This document shows, piece by piece, positions 18,901-27,116 of a DNA stretch of 64,000 nucleotides. The stretch is from Singulisphaera sp. GP187 (GTDB taxonomy: Bacteria; Planctomycetota; Planctomycetia; Isosphaerales; Isosphaeraceae): positions 524,727 to 588,726 of the forward strand of contig NZ_FSRB01000002.1 in the NCBI RefSeq assembly GCF_900129635.1, written 5' to 3'. Position 1 is the stretch's first letter. Every line of letters starts with the position of its first letter. Made by a program: the position numbers and the translations under genes. The notes below the pieces were generated by a model that was not told the DNA's origin, searched no databases, and saw nothing but the letters and a program-made list of their open reading frames with translations.

Positions 18901-20248
18901 TGTGACGCTCGCCGCCGACCTCGCCGATGAAGCCGGAATATCCGATGATCGCGTAGATCCAGTCGTCGAGCCCGTAGCGCAGGTTCGACGGGCCGGCGTG
19001 GGTGTCGCGCGTGCCGAAGCCCGTGAATAGGACGTTCCGCTCGTCGGCCTTGCCGTCGCCGTCGGTGTCCTTGAGGAAGAGCATGTCGGGGGCCTGCGTC
19101 ACGACCAGGCCGCCGTTGATGGAAAGCAGGCTGGTCGGGATGCTCAGGTTGTCGGCGAAGAGTGTCGTCTTGTCGGCCTTGCCGTCGCCGTCAGTGTCCT
19201 CGACGATCGAGATCCGGTCGCGGCCCACCCCCTTCGGCTGCATCTCGTTCGGATAGTCGACGGTTTCGGCAACATAGAGCCGGCCGAGGTGGTCCCAGGT
19301 CATGGCGATCGGCTTGAAGATCTGCGGTTCGGCCACGAAGAGCTTCGCCTCGAAACCGCCGGGAAGGGCGAGGTGCTCCTGCGACTCCGCGGGGGGCAGC
19401 GGCTTCTGCATCTTGCGGATCGGCTCGCCGAGAGTGCCCCATCGGGCTCCGGGCGTGTAGAGCGGGATCTCGGCCTTCTCGTACTCGAACGGCTTCAGGC
19501 TCTTCGCCACGCGGGGACGCGAGTCGTACACATCCCCCTTGTTGGCCGCCCAGCGGATGCCCCGTTCGACGAGGTCATGGAAACCGGGATGGCCCCAGGT
19601 CCTGGCGTCGTGGCCGTAGGCGGTATAGAAGACACGCCCCTTGCCCTGGGTGCGAGTCCAGGTCCAGGGCTCGGAGCCCGCCGGATCGTCCCGGGTCTGG
19701 AGGACGTGCCGGTCCTTCGTGTTGTGTTTCGTGTGGACGTAGGTCTCATCCCAGGTGCGGAAGGGCTCCAGTCCCTTGATGATCGGGTGATCGGGGTCGA
19801 TCACGGTCGTCTCGAACTGGCCGGTGCCATGCTTCTGGAACTGGGCCCCTACGAGCGCGATGTACTCCGGAGAGTTCAGGAAGCAGAACGAGGCACAGTG
19901 GAGCGGTACGAAGCCGCCGCCGTTCGCCACGAAGTCGAGCAGCGCCTTCTCCTGGTCCTTGCCGATCTGGGTCGTGTTGGCGTAGATCACCAGCGCGTCG
20001 TACTTCGCGAGGGTCCCAGCGTTCAGGTCCGAGATGTTCTCGGTATACGTCATCGCGATGCCACGTCCCGACAGGACCGAGGCAAGCTGGGGAAAGCGAT
20101 CGGCCGGGCGATGGGGGCCTTGATCCCCCAGGAAAAGGACGGTCAGCGGCTTCCGCTTCGGCGGGGGTGGATCAGCGGCGTGGGTGGCGAGACCGGAAAG
20201 CCCGAAGAGCGAGAGGGCCAAGACGACCAGGCGAGTGGGGGGCTTCAT
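15908..20248 (-). CDS. PVC-type giant redox protein: ThuA, beta-propeller, HEAT, cytochrome c
   Basis: A 1446-residue exported protein characteristic of planctomycetes. Order: signal peptide (1-24), ThuA-like domain (about 30-260, PLTVLFLGDQGPHR to YTAYGHDARTWGHP), PVC dehydrogenase-like beta-propeller (about 300-690, FEAKLFVAEPQIFKPIAMTW, DTDGDGKAD repeated twice), a long HEAT-like helical region (about 710-1090), a class I cytochrome c with the heme motif CAKCH near 1131-1135, a PDGFEKSIPNEGLADLLQFL block, and a C-terminal beta domain with an NPCBM-like character. Such proteins probably oxidise sugars or their derivatives in the periplasm, passing electrons to the heme; the substrate is unknown. 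The start at 20248 has GAGGGAA upstream. The open frame to 20443 lacks a signal peptide. Confidence 0.9.
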   Translation of the reverse strand: MKPPTRLVVLALSLFGLSGLATHAADPPPPKRKPLTVLFLGDQGPHRPADRFPQLASVLSGRGIAMTYTENISDLNAGTLAKYDALVIYANTTQIGKDQEKALLDFVANGGGFVPLHCASFCFLNSPEYIALVGAQFQKHGTGQFETTVIDPDHPIIKGLEPFRTWDETYVHTKHNTKDRHVLQTRDDPAGSEPWTWTRTQGKGRVFYTAYGHDARTWGHPGFHDLVERGIRWAANKGDVYDSRPRVAKSLKPFEYEKAEIPLYTPGARWGTLGEPIRKMQKPLPPAESQEHLALPGGFEAKLFVAEPQIFKPIAMTWDHLGRLYVAETVDYPNEMQPKGVGRDRISIVEDTDGDGKADKTTLFADNLSIPTSLLSINGGLVVTQAPDMLFLKDTDGDGKADERNVLFTGFGTRDTHAGPSNLRYGLDDWIYAIIGYSGFIGEVGGERHNFRQGFFRFKPDGSKLEFLRSTNNNSWGVGISEEGLLFGSTANGCPSVFMPIPNRYYESVRGMSPTVLPNIADSNRFFPITENVRQVDWHGGFTAGAGSALYTARTYPEPYWNKTAFVAEPTGHLVATFTLHPDGTDFKSHNAWNLVASDDEWTSPILAEIGPDGQVWVVDWYNFIVQHNPTPEGYKTGKGSAYETPLRDKTHGRIYRIVAKDGKPSEQPRLSKDDPAGLVAALKNDNMFWRLHAQRMLVERGKDDVAADLAKLVADPSVDAAGLNPGAIHAIWTLTALDGWKQAGEAGPAALAAAVQHRSAGVRRNAALALPTDLVAARLSPAGALLGDPNAQVRLAALLRIADLAQADGDTRALAEQIATGGFDRDRGLMDAATSAAARHDAKVLDVLARHKFIRPPSSDTLTIVSRLAEHHARGGPVDTIGAMLSALAEADPLVSQAIVAGFAKGWPKDKEPKLDVDSEKAIAALLPKLATDARGQLLGLASGWGVKGLDGYTAQLARDFLAAASDERKPESSRVDAARQLIELRKTDPKAARNVISLVNPKATPELAVGLISAVARSDSAEVGSALVDAMGPMTPAASKACALALLGKKEWTNALIGGIEAGKIPLSLLSLSQTQALAAHPDKSIAGRAKALLARGDGLPDLDREKVIQALAPVVLKGGDASRGKEVYKRECAKCHTHSGEGGKVGPDLTGMAAHPKSELLVHILDPSRSVEGNFLQYTASTTDGRVLNGLLASETRTSIDLLDAEGKKQTILRQDIDELAASKKSLMPDGFEKSIPNEGLADLLQFLAQKGKYLPLDLRKVATASTSRGMLSDSATDTGRLIFEDWGPKVVDGVPFALVDPQGDRVPNAVMLHSPLGAIPPKMPMSTELPVNATAKAIHLLGGVSVFGYPAGRAGTVSMIVRIKYADGSTEDHALKNGVHLADFNGTNDVPGSKQAFKLGAQQVRYLTVVPKQRETIASIELVKGSDRSAPIVLAVTVEGFD

Positions 20249-20509
20249 GGTGCGAATTCCCTCGCGAATCGAACAATGGATGTTCGGTCGGCGCAACCGA
20301 GGCCAGCGGTCCGCCCGACGAGATCTTCTCACGGGGCGGTCCACAGTCTCGTTCTCGAACACGGTTACGAGCGGTGTAGCGATGAGGGGGACACGCGCGA
20401 ACTCACAGGATCGCCACCCCAAGACCAGTGCGGGCGATACCACGACCTCAAAGGCACGCGGCCTCTCGATATCCAGTTAGGGAAACAAACCCAGACGTTA
20501 CAGCCGCCG

Positions 20510-23500
20510 TCAGTTTTTTTTGAAGGAGTCGGAGTTTGGGACGGCCGGATCCTTCGCCTCGACACGCAGGGCCCCGACGCATCGCCAGAATTCTCGGAGA
20601 GTACGTCGCTCGGGTTCGGGGATCTCTGCCAGCGCCGACTCTTCGCGAATTCCAGCCAGCACCGGGTCGACCTGCCATCGACCGAGTCGTTTCAAGACCG
20701 CGGCTCGGTGGCGAGAATTCCCTGTGCGCAGGACCGCTTCGGAGGCTCTGAGGTCGGCGTCCAACCAGTCGAGGGCCTGCTTGACCCAACGTGCACGCGA
20801 ACCAGGCTCGGAGGGTGACTCCTCGCTCCCGGGTTCGGACGCGGCGAGTGCCGCGGCGCGTGCGGCCTGGAACCGGTTCGCCGAGGCGAGGTCATCCGCG
20901 AGTGCAGGCGACGAGGCAAAAGAGTCGGCCCACAGTCGAGCCGCCCCGAGCGTCTGATGTCGAGCGAAGGCGATCCGTGCGAATGACACCCCCTCTTCGG
21001 CGTCGCTCGGGAGCTCGACCCCCGCCAGGACGGCCGGGAGTCTTCCCTCCAGGGACATGAGGTCCCTGGCGGAGGATGAGAGATCGGCCGGGGTCAGATA
21101 GGGGTCCGCCGGCGGTGGGCCGGGGTCGACGCGGGCCAGGACCGCGAGCGCTTCCCGATAATCGCCCGTCTCGATGAGGGCGCGTCCCAGGAAGAGGTTC
21201 GCCGAGGAGAGACGAGGGTCGAGGCGGACGGCCTCACGGAATTCAGCGACGGCCTCGTCGAGGCGACCGGCCGATTGCAAGGCGTGGGCGAGCGCCTTGT
21301 GGGCCACTGCAAATCTCGGAAATTTGCGGACCGCCTCCCGTTGTTCCTGAATCGCCGCGAGCCAATCGCCCCGGTCGGAGTAGGTGATTGCGATCTGGTC
21401 CCGCACCATCCAGTCGTCCGGTTTGATCCGCTTCGCTTCGCCGAATTGGGCGGCGGCTTCGTGAGGTTCGCCCAGCGCAAGTCGCGCCGAGCCCAAGGCC
21501 ACGTGAGCGAGGGCATCTTCCGGCCGAAGTCGGTTCAGCTCGCGGAAGACGTCCGCAGCCTCAGTGGGCTGGCCGCTCAGGAGGAGCGACTTCCCGAGGC
21601 CGTCCAGGGCGATCCCACTCTTGGGCCGGACGCTTGCGGCGACCGCGAAGAAACGGACCGCCTCGTCGGGTCGGCCGGAAAACATCAAATCCCGCCCGAG
21701 GTCGGCATTGACCCAAAAATCGTCGCGATGCGATGCCTGGGCACGGCGCAGGAGCGAGATGGACTGATCTCTCCGTCCCAGAAATGCGAGCGAGGTGGCC
21801 AGCCGGGTGACGCTCGCCACCGGCAGACGGTCGATGTCGGCGATGGCGGCGAGCCGCTCCAAGGTCTCGAGCCGTTGAGCTGGTCCGCCATTCGTCCGCT
21901 CGAGCGTGTCGCGAAGCCCGTTCCTCCACGGGTCGGGATCGGCCGCCCTGGCAGCGGCAATGAGCCTCCGCGCACCGGCAGGGTTGCGGAGTACCTGCCC
22001 CCGACGCAGGAACGCCCATTGATCGAGGGCGCTGGCCAGATCCGCAGCCGCCGGGCTGGCGGCAAGCACCTTCACGGCTGACGCCGGATCCGACCGGTCG
22101 AGGTCGACGCCGTAGGCGCGAAACGCCGAGGCGAAATCGGCGTCGGCCTTGGCGTCGTCATTATGAACGCCCAGGTCGTTGAGGACGGCGGCCAGCCGCT
22201 CGACGATCCGGCGATCCTTCTCGGCGTCCGCGGCCGCGTCGCGCTCTCGGACCAGCTCGGCCAGATAGGCATGGACCCGTGCGCGCAGCCCCTTGCCGGG
22301 GTTGTCGCCGAGGACCGACTCGGCGCGGCGGGCGGCCTCGATGGCCTCGACCCAGGGGATCGGATCGCCGCCCGAGGCTCGAGCACTCTCCCGTTTCTTC
22401 GAGGCCTCAGCCAGCGCCCCGTCGACCGCCGCTCGCAGGTTCCCCTCGCGCCGTCGTCGCTCGCGGTCCATCCAGCCCCATCCGGTCACGCCGAAGAGCA
22501 GAGTTCCGACCATCGATGCCGCAAGGGCCAGCGTCAGCAGCCGGCGCCTCCGCTCGCCGGCCGCCTGGGCCTCGGCCCTCGCCTGGGCCAATTCGGCTTC
22601 GCGGAGACGCCCCTCGACGCCTCGGAGGTAGGCCGTCAACTCGGCCACGACCACCCCAGCGTCTCGAGGCCGATGCTTCGCCGCGGCGGCGAGGCAGGAA
22701 CGCGCCAAGGCCGTCAACTCCGGGTCGGCGTCGCACGCATCGAGGCGTGCCATCGCGTCCGAGAGGTCGGCCCGCTCCGCCCTGCGATACAACTCGGCGC
22801 CGGCTTCGTCCGCGAACGCCGGCCGGCCGGTCAGGATCTCGCAGAGGATTGAGCCGAGGGCGAAGACGTCCGCCCGCTCGTCGAGTGTGTCGAGTGAGCC
22901 CCGTGCCTGCTCGGGTGCCATGTAGGAGGGAGTGCCGAGTACGGAACCGGGGCGCGACTCCATCGCCGCAGATCCACTGCGCAAGGTCCAGACGGCGGGG
23001 TCGTCGCCGCCGGCGAGGATCGCCTTCTCTTCGTCGGCCACCCCGCCCTGATCGAGCACCTTGGCAAGACCCCAGTCCATGACCTGCACCTCGCCGAAGC
23101 TGCCGACCATGATGTTCGACGGCTTCAGGTCGCGGTGGATCACGCCTCGGGCATGGGCGTAGGCCATGGTCTGACAGACCTGCTCGAAGACCGAGAGAAA
23201 ACGGATCCGGTCTTCGTCGGGGCCCCGACGCGTCGCGAGCAGTGCCGCCAGGGTGCGGCCCCGTACCAGCTTCATCGCGATAAAGAGCCGGCCGTCGGGG
23301 AGGCGCCCCAGCTCATGGACGGGGACGATCCCCGGATGCTGGAGCTGGCCGCCGATTTGCGCCTCCTCCACGAACCGACGGACCATCTCGGGATGATCGC
23401 GGTGCTCCTCCCGGATCACCTTGACGGCGAGGTCCCGGCCGAGTTCGAGGTCGCGTCCCTGGAAGATGACGCCCATCCCGCCCCTGGCCAGTTCGCCGAT

Positions 23501-23863
23501 CAGTTGGTAACGCGCCGGCTGGCCCGAGAGTTGGGACGTCTCGGATGACCTCGGCCGGATCAGACGAGTGTCCTCTGAGGTGTCACGGAGATGAACTCGG
23601 GGGATTGCCGCGATTGCTCGGTCTTCGTTCAAAACACCGATCGGCGGTTCGACGGGGCCAAGTTCCGCATCCAAGTCGTCATGGTCCCGGTTCGTCCCGG
23701 GGTTCCCAAGGCCCGCCTCAGGATCGACCGCGAGGGCGATCCCGACGCGTAACAAGCAACGCGGGCAGAGGCCGGCCGGCGAGGATGCCGGCCGGCGGCC
23801 TGAGCAGTCGGGGCAGATTTCGAGCGAGAACATCCCCGGCTCCATCGATCCGGTCCGATCCAA
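20510..23863 (-). CDS. Membrane Ser/Thr protein kinase with C-terminal TPR region
   Basis: PknB-type kinase of 1117 residues. A short zinc-ribbon-like N-terminus (Cys17, Cys20, Cys33, Cys36) precedes the kinase domain at about 119-400: glycine loop GELARGGMGVIFQGRD, Lys148 in LAVKVI, HRDLKPSN at 243-250, DWG (not DFG) at 263-265, and APEQARG. DWG in place of DFG is frequent in planctomycete kinases. A hydrophobic helix lies at about 440-465, and the C-terminal 550 residues are TPR-like (AHVALGSARLALGEPHEAAA, AHKALAHALQSAGRLDEAVA), probably extracytoplasmic and used for partner binding. TTG 23863 has GGGAGG eight bases upstream. ATG 23845 and ATG 23833 are alternatives. The ECF sigma gene ends 63 bases upstream on the same strand, so the two are probably one signalling unit. 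Confidence 0.9.
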   Translation of the reverse strand: MDRTGSMEPGMFSLEICPDCSGRRPASSPAGLCPRCLLRVGIALAVDPEAGLGNPGTNRDHDDLDAELGPVEPPIGVLNEDRAIAAIPRVHLRDTSEDTRLIRPRSSETSQLSGQPARYQLIGELARGGMGVIFQGRDLELGRDLAVKVIREEHRDHPEMVRRFVEEAQIGGQLQHPGIVPVHELGRLPDGRLFIAMKLVRGRTLAALLATRRGPDEDRIRFLSVFEQVCQTMAYAHARGVIHRDLKPSNIMVGSFGEVQVMDWGLAKVLDQGGVADEEKAILAGGDDPAVWTLRSGSAAMESRPGSVLGTPSYMAPEQARGSLDTLDERADVFALGSILCEILTGRPAFADEAGAELYRRAERADLSDAMARLDACDADPELTALARSCLAAAAKHRPRDAGVVVAELTAYLRGVEGRLREAELAQARAEAQAAGERRRRLLTLALAASMVGTLLFGVTGWGWMDRERRRREGNLRAAVDGALAEASKKRESARASGGDPIPWVEAIEAARRAESVLGDNPGKGLRARVHAYLAELVRERDAAADAEKDRRIVERLAAVLNDLGVHNDDAKADADFASAFRAYGVDLDRSDPASAVKVLAASPAAADLASALDQWAFLRRGQVLRNPAGARRLIAAARAADPDPWRNGLRDTLERTNGGPAQRLETLERLAAIADIDRLPVASVTRLATSLAFLGRRDQSISLLRRAQASHRDDFWVNADLGRDLMFSGRPDEAVRFFAVAASVRPKSGIALDGLGKSLLLSGQPTEAADVFRELNRLRPEDALAHVALGSARLALGEPHEAAAQFGEAKRIKPDDWMVRDQIAITYSDRGDWLAAIQEQREAVRKFPRFAVAHKALAHALQSAGRLDEAVAEFREAVRLDPRLSSANLFLGRALIETGDYREALAVLARVDPGPPPADPYLTPADLSSSARDLMSLEGRLPAVLAGVELPSDAEEGVSFARIAFARHQTLGAARLWADSFASSPALADDLASANRFQAARAAALAASEPGSEESPSEPGSRARWVKQALDWLDADLRASEAVLRTGNSRHRAAVLKRLGRWQVDPVLAGIREESALAEIPEPERRTLREFWRCVGALRVEAKDPAVPNSDSFKKN

Positions 23864-23926
23864 ACTGAGGGCCCTCCCTTTTTCTTTGGGAGAAAGTCGG
23901 CGGAGGTTACAGCGCCGTGACGGGAT

Positions 23927-24667
23927 TCAGTCCTCCAGAGCGGCAAAGAGCGTCCGGATTTCGTCCTCAACCTCAGTCGCGTCGCCGACGGTCGCGGCGA
24001 TCTCCTCGCGTAACATCACCCCATAGCGGCGTCTGAGGCGATGGACGGCGACGCGGACGTTCCCTTCGGTCATCCCCAGCCGCCCCGCGACCTCCGCATA
24101 GGCCCCCGACGCCGGATCACGAGTGAGCTGGGCGATCAATTCCTCGAACTTGGCCGACCGTCCCGCATCGTCGTATTCGCGGCGGAGCCGTTCGACGATC
24201 CGATCGAGAAGGGTCAAAGCCCAGGTCCTGTCGAAGATGCGCTCCGGGGTCATCCCGTGGGCCGGTTCAAGCGCATACCGGTGCTCGGCATCGCAGGGGT
24301 CGATCGAAATCAAGAACCGCCCCCCACCCCGCTTGGCCGCAGTCTCATGATCCCGACGGGCTGCCAGTTGACGGGCGCAGATCGTACGAAGGAACGCCCG
24401 GAAGCGACCCCGCGCCGGATCGGCCTTGGCGAAGAGGTCGCGTTCCAGGACGTAGATAAAGAAATCCTGAGTCAGGTCTCGCGCCTGATCCGGCGGGTAT
24501 CGGCGGTGCCTGATGTAGGCGTAGATGGGATACCAATAGGCCTGGCAAAGGCCCGACAACGCTTCCCTCGCCTCCGGGGCGTCCCTGCGGCTGGCCGCGC
24601 ACAGGCGGCCCCACTGCGTGGTCGGAAAGAGGCTCCCCGCATGACTGTCGGTTTGCGTCTCCGACAT
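23927..24667 (-). CDS. ECF-type RNA polymerase sigma factor
   Basis: Sigma-70 family factor of 246 residues that would direct RNA polymerase to a dedicated set of promoters. Region 2 covers about 35-110 (LCQAYWYPIYAYIRHRRYPP, DQARDLTQDFFIYVLERDLF, GRFRAFLRTICARQL). Region 4 covers about 175-230 (AYAEVAGRLGMTEGNVRVAV, HRLRRRYG). The opening TTQWGRL is a hallmark of the planctomycete ECF groups that lie beside protein kinases. There is no anti-sigma gene next to it. Instead the downstream gene is the kinase-TPR protein, which is the usual arrangement in these groups and suggests control by phosphorylation. Confidence 0.9.
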   Translation of the reverse strand: MSETQTDSHAGSLFPTTQWGRLCAASRRDAPEAREALSGLCQAYWYPIYAYIRHRRYPPDQARDLTQDFFIYVLERDLFAKADPARGRFRAFLRTICARQLAARRDHETAAKRGGGRFLISIDPCDAEHRYALEPAHGMTPERIFDRTWALTLLDRIVERLRREYDDAGRSAKFEELIAQLTRDPASGAYAEVAGRLGMTEGNVRVAVHRLRRRYGVMLREEIAATVGDATEVEDEIRTLFAALED

Positions 24668-24841
24668 GGCAGCTTGGCTCGGTTTTCGGGATGGAAGGTT
24701 GTGGCCTCGGAGTTCGACTCGATTATGGCATTCAGATCAGGCGGTGACGAGAGCCCCGATTTGCCAAGTTCACGCGGCGGTCACGAGCTTTCTTGGAGAT
24801 TGGTCGGCGAGCGATTCGTTCGGAGGAATCGCACCTGTCAC

Positions 24842-25409
24842 CTACCTCTTGAAGAGTTCGACGGTGCTCTTCTGGCTGGCGTCGTAATCGGCGGCGAGGG
24901 CGAAGATCTCCTTGACGCGCAGGTACATCCGGCGTTCGCTGGCGCGGATGTCGCGAATCCGCTCCAGCAACTCGTCGAAGTAATCGGGAACGCCGGACCC
25001 CTCGACGGGCGGGTTTTTGAGCCGCTCGTCGTCCATCGTGAATCCCTTGACCAGATACTCCCGCAACCGCTCCGTCGCCCAGCGGCGAAACTGCGTGCCG
25101 CGCGACGAGCCGACGGCCAGGATCACGTCGAGATTGTAGTGTTTGACGGCGCGGCGGACTTCGCGGCCTCCCTCCTGGCGAACTTGTAAGTAATCCTTAC
25201 AGGTTGCCACCTCGTCGGCTTCTCCCTCCTCATAAATCGCCTTGATGTCGAGAGTTATGTTCTGAGGCGTGGTCTGGAAAAGTTCGGCCATGAGTGCTTG
25301 GGTGAGCCAGAGTGTCTCGTTCTCGAAACGGCACTCGATACGCGTGCGGCCATCCTCGGCCTGATAGAGGAGGACTTCTCCGTTCGGCTCTAAAGGGGGA
25401 GGATGACAT
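24842..25409 (-). pseudogene. rhuM: Decayed rhuM-family gene (frameshifted and truncated)
   Basis: The longest open frame (24842-25291, 149 residues from MAELFQTTPQ) matches the core of RhuM/virulence-RhuM proteins: NITLDIKAIYEEGE, ATCKDYLQVRQEG, RAVKHYNLDVILAVG, GTQFRRWATERLREYLVKGF, DDERLKNPP and DYFDELLERIRDIRASERR. Upstream the same frame continues with family residues (GEVLLYQAEDGRTRIECRF) but has no start codon. A good ATG with GGAG upstream sits at 25409 (complement) in another frame, and removing one base from the five-G run at 25395-25399 joins them. The C-terminus stops at STVELFKR, well short of the usual 330-350 residues. It is therefore an inactive remnant unless 25291 serves as a new start. 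The role of RhuM proteins is poorly known; they are often found near mobile DNA. Confidence 0.8.
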
Positions 25410-25759
25410 AACGATTCTCCTCAGCGATCCCAGTCACAAAGGAGTGAACGCGTTCGAAACCGGCGGCCCGATGTCCATGGTTCGTGCTTTCTTCGACATA
25501 AACCGCTCTACGTTCTGGTTGAGAAATGGAAACGATGTTGTCTATATGACATAAAAATGGGCGTTTGAAACAGGTATTCCTGAAGTCATATGCTTCGGTC
25601 GTTTCTCAAGCAGAGCCTAGAGCGGTTCCCAGCCGGCTGGCGCACGGAAAAAGGGGACAGGCACCCGGCCTCCCAAGCGTTCGGTGAGATTCAAGGGCTC
25701 AGGGGCCGGGAGCCAGTCCCCTTTTTCCTCCGCGGTGCGCAATGCAAAGGAAAACCGCT
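25410..25759. other. Gene-free region containing a REP-like palindrome
   Basis: 350 bases upstream of the rhuM remnant. It is less GC-rich than average up to about 25620, then carries the inverted repeat described separately at 25640-25740. The plus-strand frame at 25312-25554 has no family features and I do not call it. Confidence 0.45.
25640..25740. repeat. REP-like imperfect palindrome with AAAAAGGGGAC core
   Basis: The left arm (25640-25670) contains AAAAAGGGGACAGGCACCC. The right arm (25704-25740) read on the other strand contains AAAAAGGGGACTGGCTCCC. Both arms end in CCGGCC on the inner side and GCGCAC on the outer side, so about 31-37 bases form a long stem with a loop of some 33 bases. 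A GGGGACAGGCAC core is common in REP elements mobilised by RAYT (REP-associated tyrosine) transposases in planctomycetes and other phyla. No RAYT gene is present in this window. Confidence 0.7.
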
Positions 25760-26830
25760 CTAGTCGAGCCGAACCGGGTTCTCCAGGAGCTTCAACACGG
25801 TGGCGTCGGCGTCGAGCTCGACCAGGCCGCCATGGGGCACGGTCGCGTTGTGCGGGGTGTGGCCGATGGGAAAGTTGAGGATCACCGGCACCTTCGCTTT
25901 GGCGAAGTATTCGCGGAGCACCCGATCGGTCTCTTCACGATCCGCGGGTTCTTTGCTGGTGAACGACCCGATCACGACCCCGGCCACCTGGTCGAGCACG
26001 CCGGCCAGCCGGAGTTGGGACAGCGATCGGTCCACCCGGTACGGCGCCTCGTTCACGTCTTCGATGAGCAGGATGGCCCCTTTCGGTTGGATCGCATACG
26101 GGGTGCCGAGGGTGCTACAGATCAAGGTCAGATTCCCTCCGAGCAGTCGCCCGCTGGCCTTGCCCCCCACCAGGGTCTCGGGTTTCCGACCCTCGGGGAC
26201 CGCCACGACGAAGCCGTTCTGCCCCGGCTGATATTGGTCGGCGAAGATCAACTGCCGGAACGACCGGCCCGCAAACCTGTATTCCCCCTTGTCGTCCGGC
26301 GCCAGGCCTGCCATCGGCATGGGTGAGTGGAACGTGACCAGCTTCGCTTCGCGGGCCACGGCCAGGTGAAGCGCGGTCAGATCTGAATAACCGATGATGA
26401 TCTTTGGATCCTTGCGCAGGGCCGGGTAGTCGATCCGGTCGATGATGCGTGTCAGGCCATAGCCGCCGCGGACCGGGAAGATCGCCCGGACCTTGGGGTC
26501 GCGGATGAACCGGTTCAGTTCCTCGGCCCGCTGGTCGTCGGTGCCTCCGAGATACCCGTGCTTCCGCTCCTCGATCCCCTCCGGAATGATCACCTTGTAC
26601 CCGGCCTGCTCCAGCGTTTTGGCGTACTCACGCAGGGGGGCCAGGACGGCGGGGCCGGCCGGGGCCGCGAACGCGATGGTGTCCCCAGGCTTCAGCGCGG
26701 GGGGATTGAGCCACTCGAGGGGGCGATCGGTGTCGGCCGCAACGGCCGGGGCCATCCCGGCGACGTTCGACCAGGCCCAGAGCAGGCAACACCCGAGGAA
26801 TCGCGTCCGGATCGTTCTCAGGCCGGGCAT
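25760..26830 (-). CDS. LD-carboxypeptidase, peptidase family S66
   Basis: Hydrolyses the bond between meso-diaminopimelate (or Lys) and terminal D-Ala in muropeptides; the related MccF branch inactivates microcin C. The S66 Ser-Glu-His triad is visible: Ser149 in IIGYSDLTAL, Glu257 in LLIEDVNEAPYRVDR and His324 in PIGHTPHN. PVRGGYGLTRIID and the opening LNPPALKPGDTIAFAAPAGP are standard family blocks. I choose ATG 26830 (GGAG eight bases upstream), giving 356 residues and a signal peptide ending near PAVAA, so the enzyme acts outside the cytoplasm, whereas the classical E. coli LdcA is cytoplasmic. An in-frame ATG at 26860 lacks a ribosome site. Planctomycetes do have a thin peptidoglycan wall, which makes a recycling role plausible. 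Confidence 0.88.
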   Translation of the reverse strand: MPGLRTIRTRFLGCCLLWAWSNVAGMAPAVAADTDRPLEWLNPPALKPGDTIAFAAPAGPAVLAPLREYAKTLEQAGYKVIIPEGIEERKHGYLGGTDDQRAEELNRFIRDPKVRAIFPVRGGYGLTRIIDRIDYPALRKDPKIIIGYSDLTALHLAVAREAKLVTFHSPMPMAGLAPDDKGEYRFAGRSFRQLIFADQYQPGQNGFVVAVPEGRKPETLVGGKASGRLLGGNLTLICSTLGTPYAIQPKGAILLIEDVNEAPYRVDRSLSQLRLAGVLDQVAGVVIGSFTSKEPADREETDRVLREYFAKAKVPVILNFPIGHTPHNATVPHGGLVELDADATVLKLLENPVRLD

Positions 26831-27116
26831 GGTCCGTGCTCCGAAGAGAAGAAGAGTCATGATTTTCTGATTCGGTGAGTGGTCGGTATGGCGTCTCCGG
26901 CTCCCATCGAGCCGTTAACTCCGAGCAATCTTACGTCTTGGGGCCATCCCGTCGTCTCTCCTTTGCGGACCGATCGGGAGTCCGCGGGGTTATCCCGTCG
27001 TTGTTTGAGACGAACACGCCCTCAGGTTCCTTGGGCTAAAGATATTGTCGTGGAACCGTCTACTCATTAAACTAGCTGGTTCGCGATAGCCCTAGGGAAC
27101 GGGAACGATCTCGGCC

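Noticed and set aside
19289..20818. 509-codon plus-strand frame opposite the PVC giant gene
   Set aside because: Antisense shadow. It crosses the intergenic gap and enters the kinase gene, with no domain and no ribosome site.
25312..25554. 80-codon plus-strand frame opposite the rhuM start
   Set aside because: Overlaps the rhuM 5' region in antisense, no family features.
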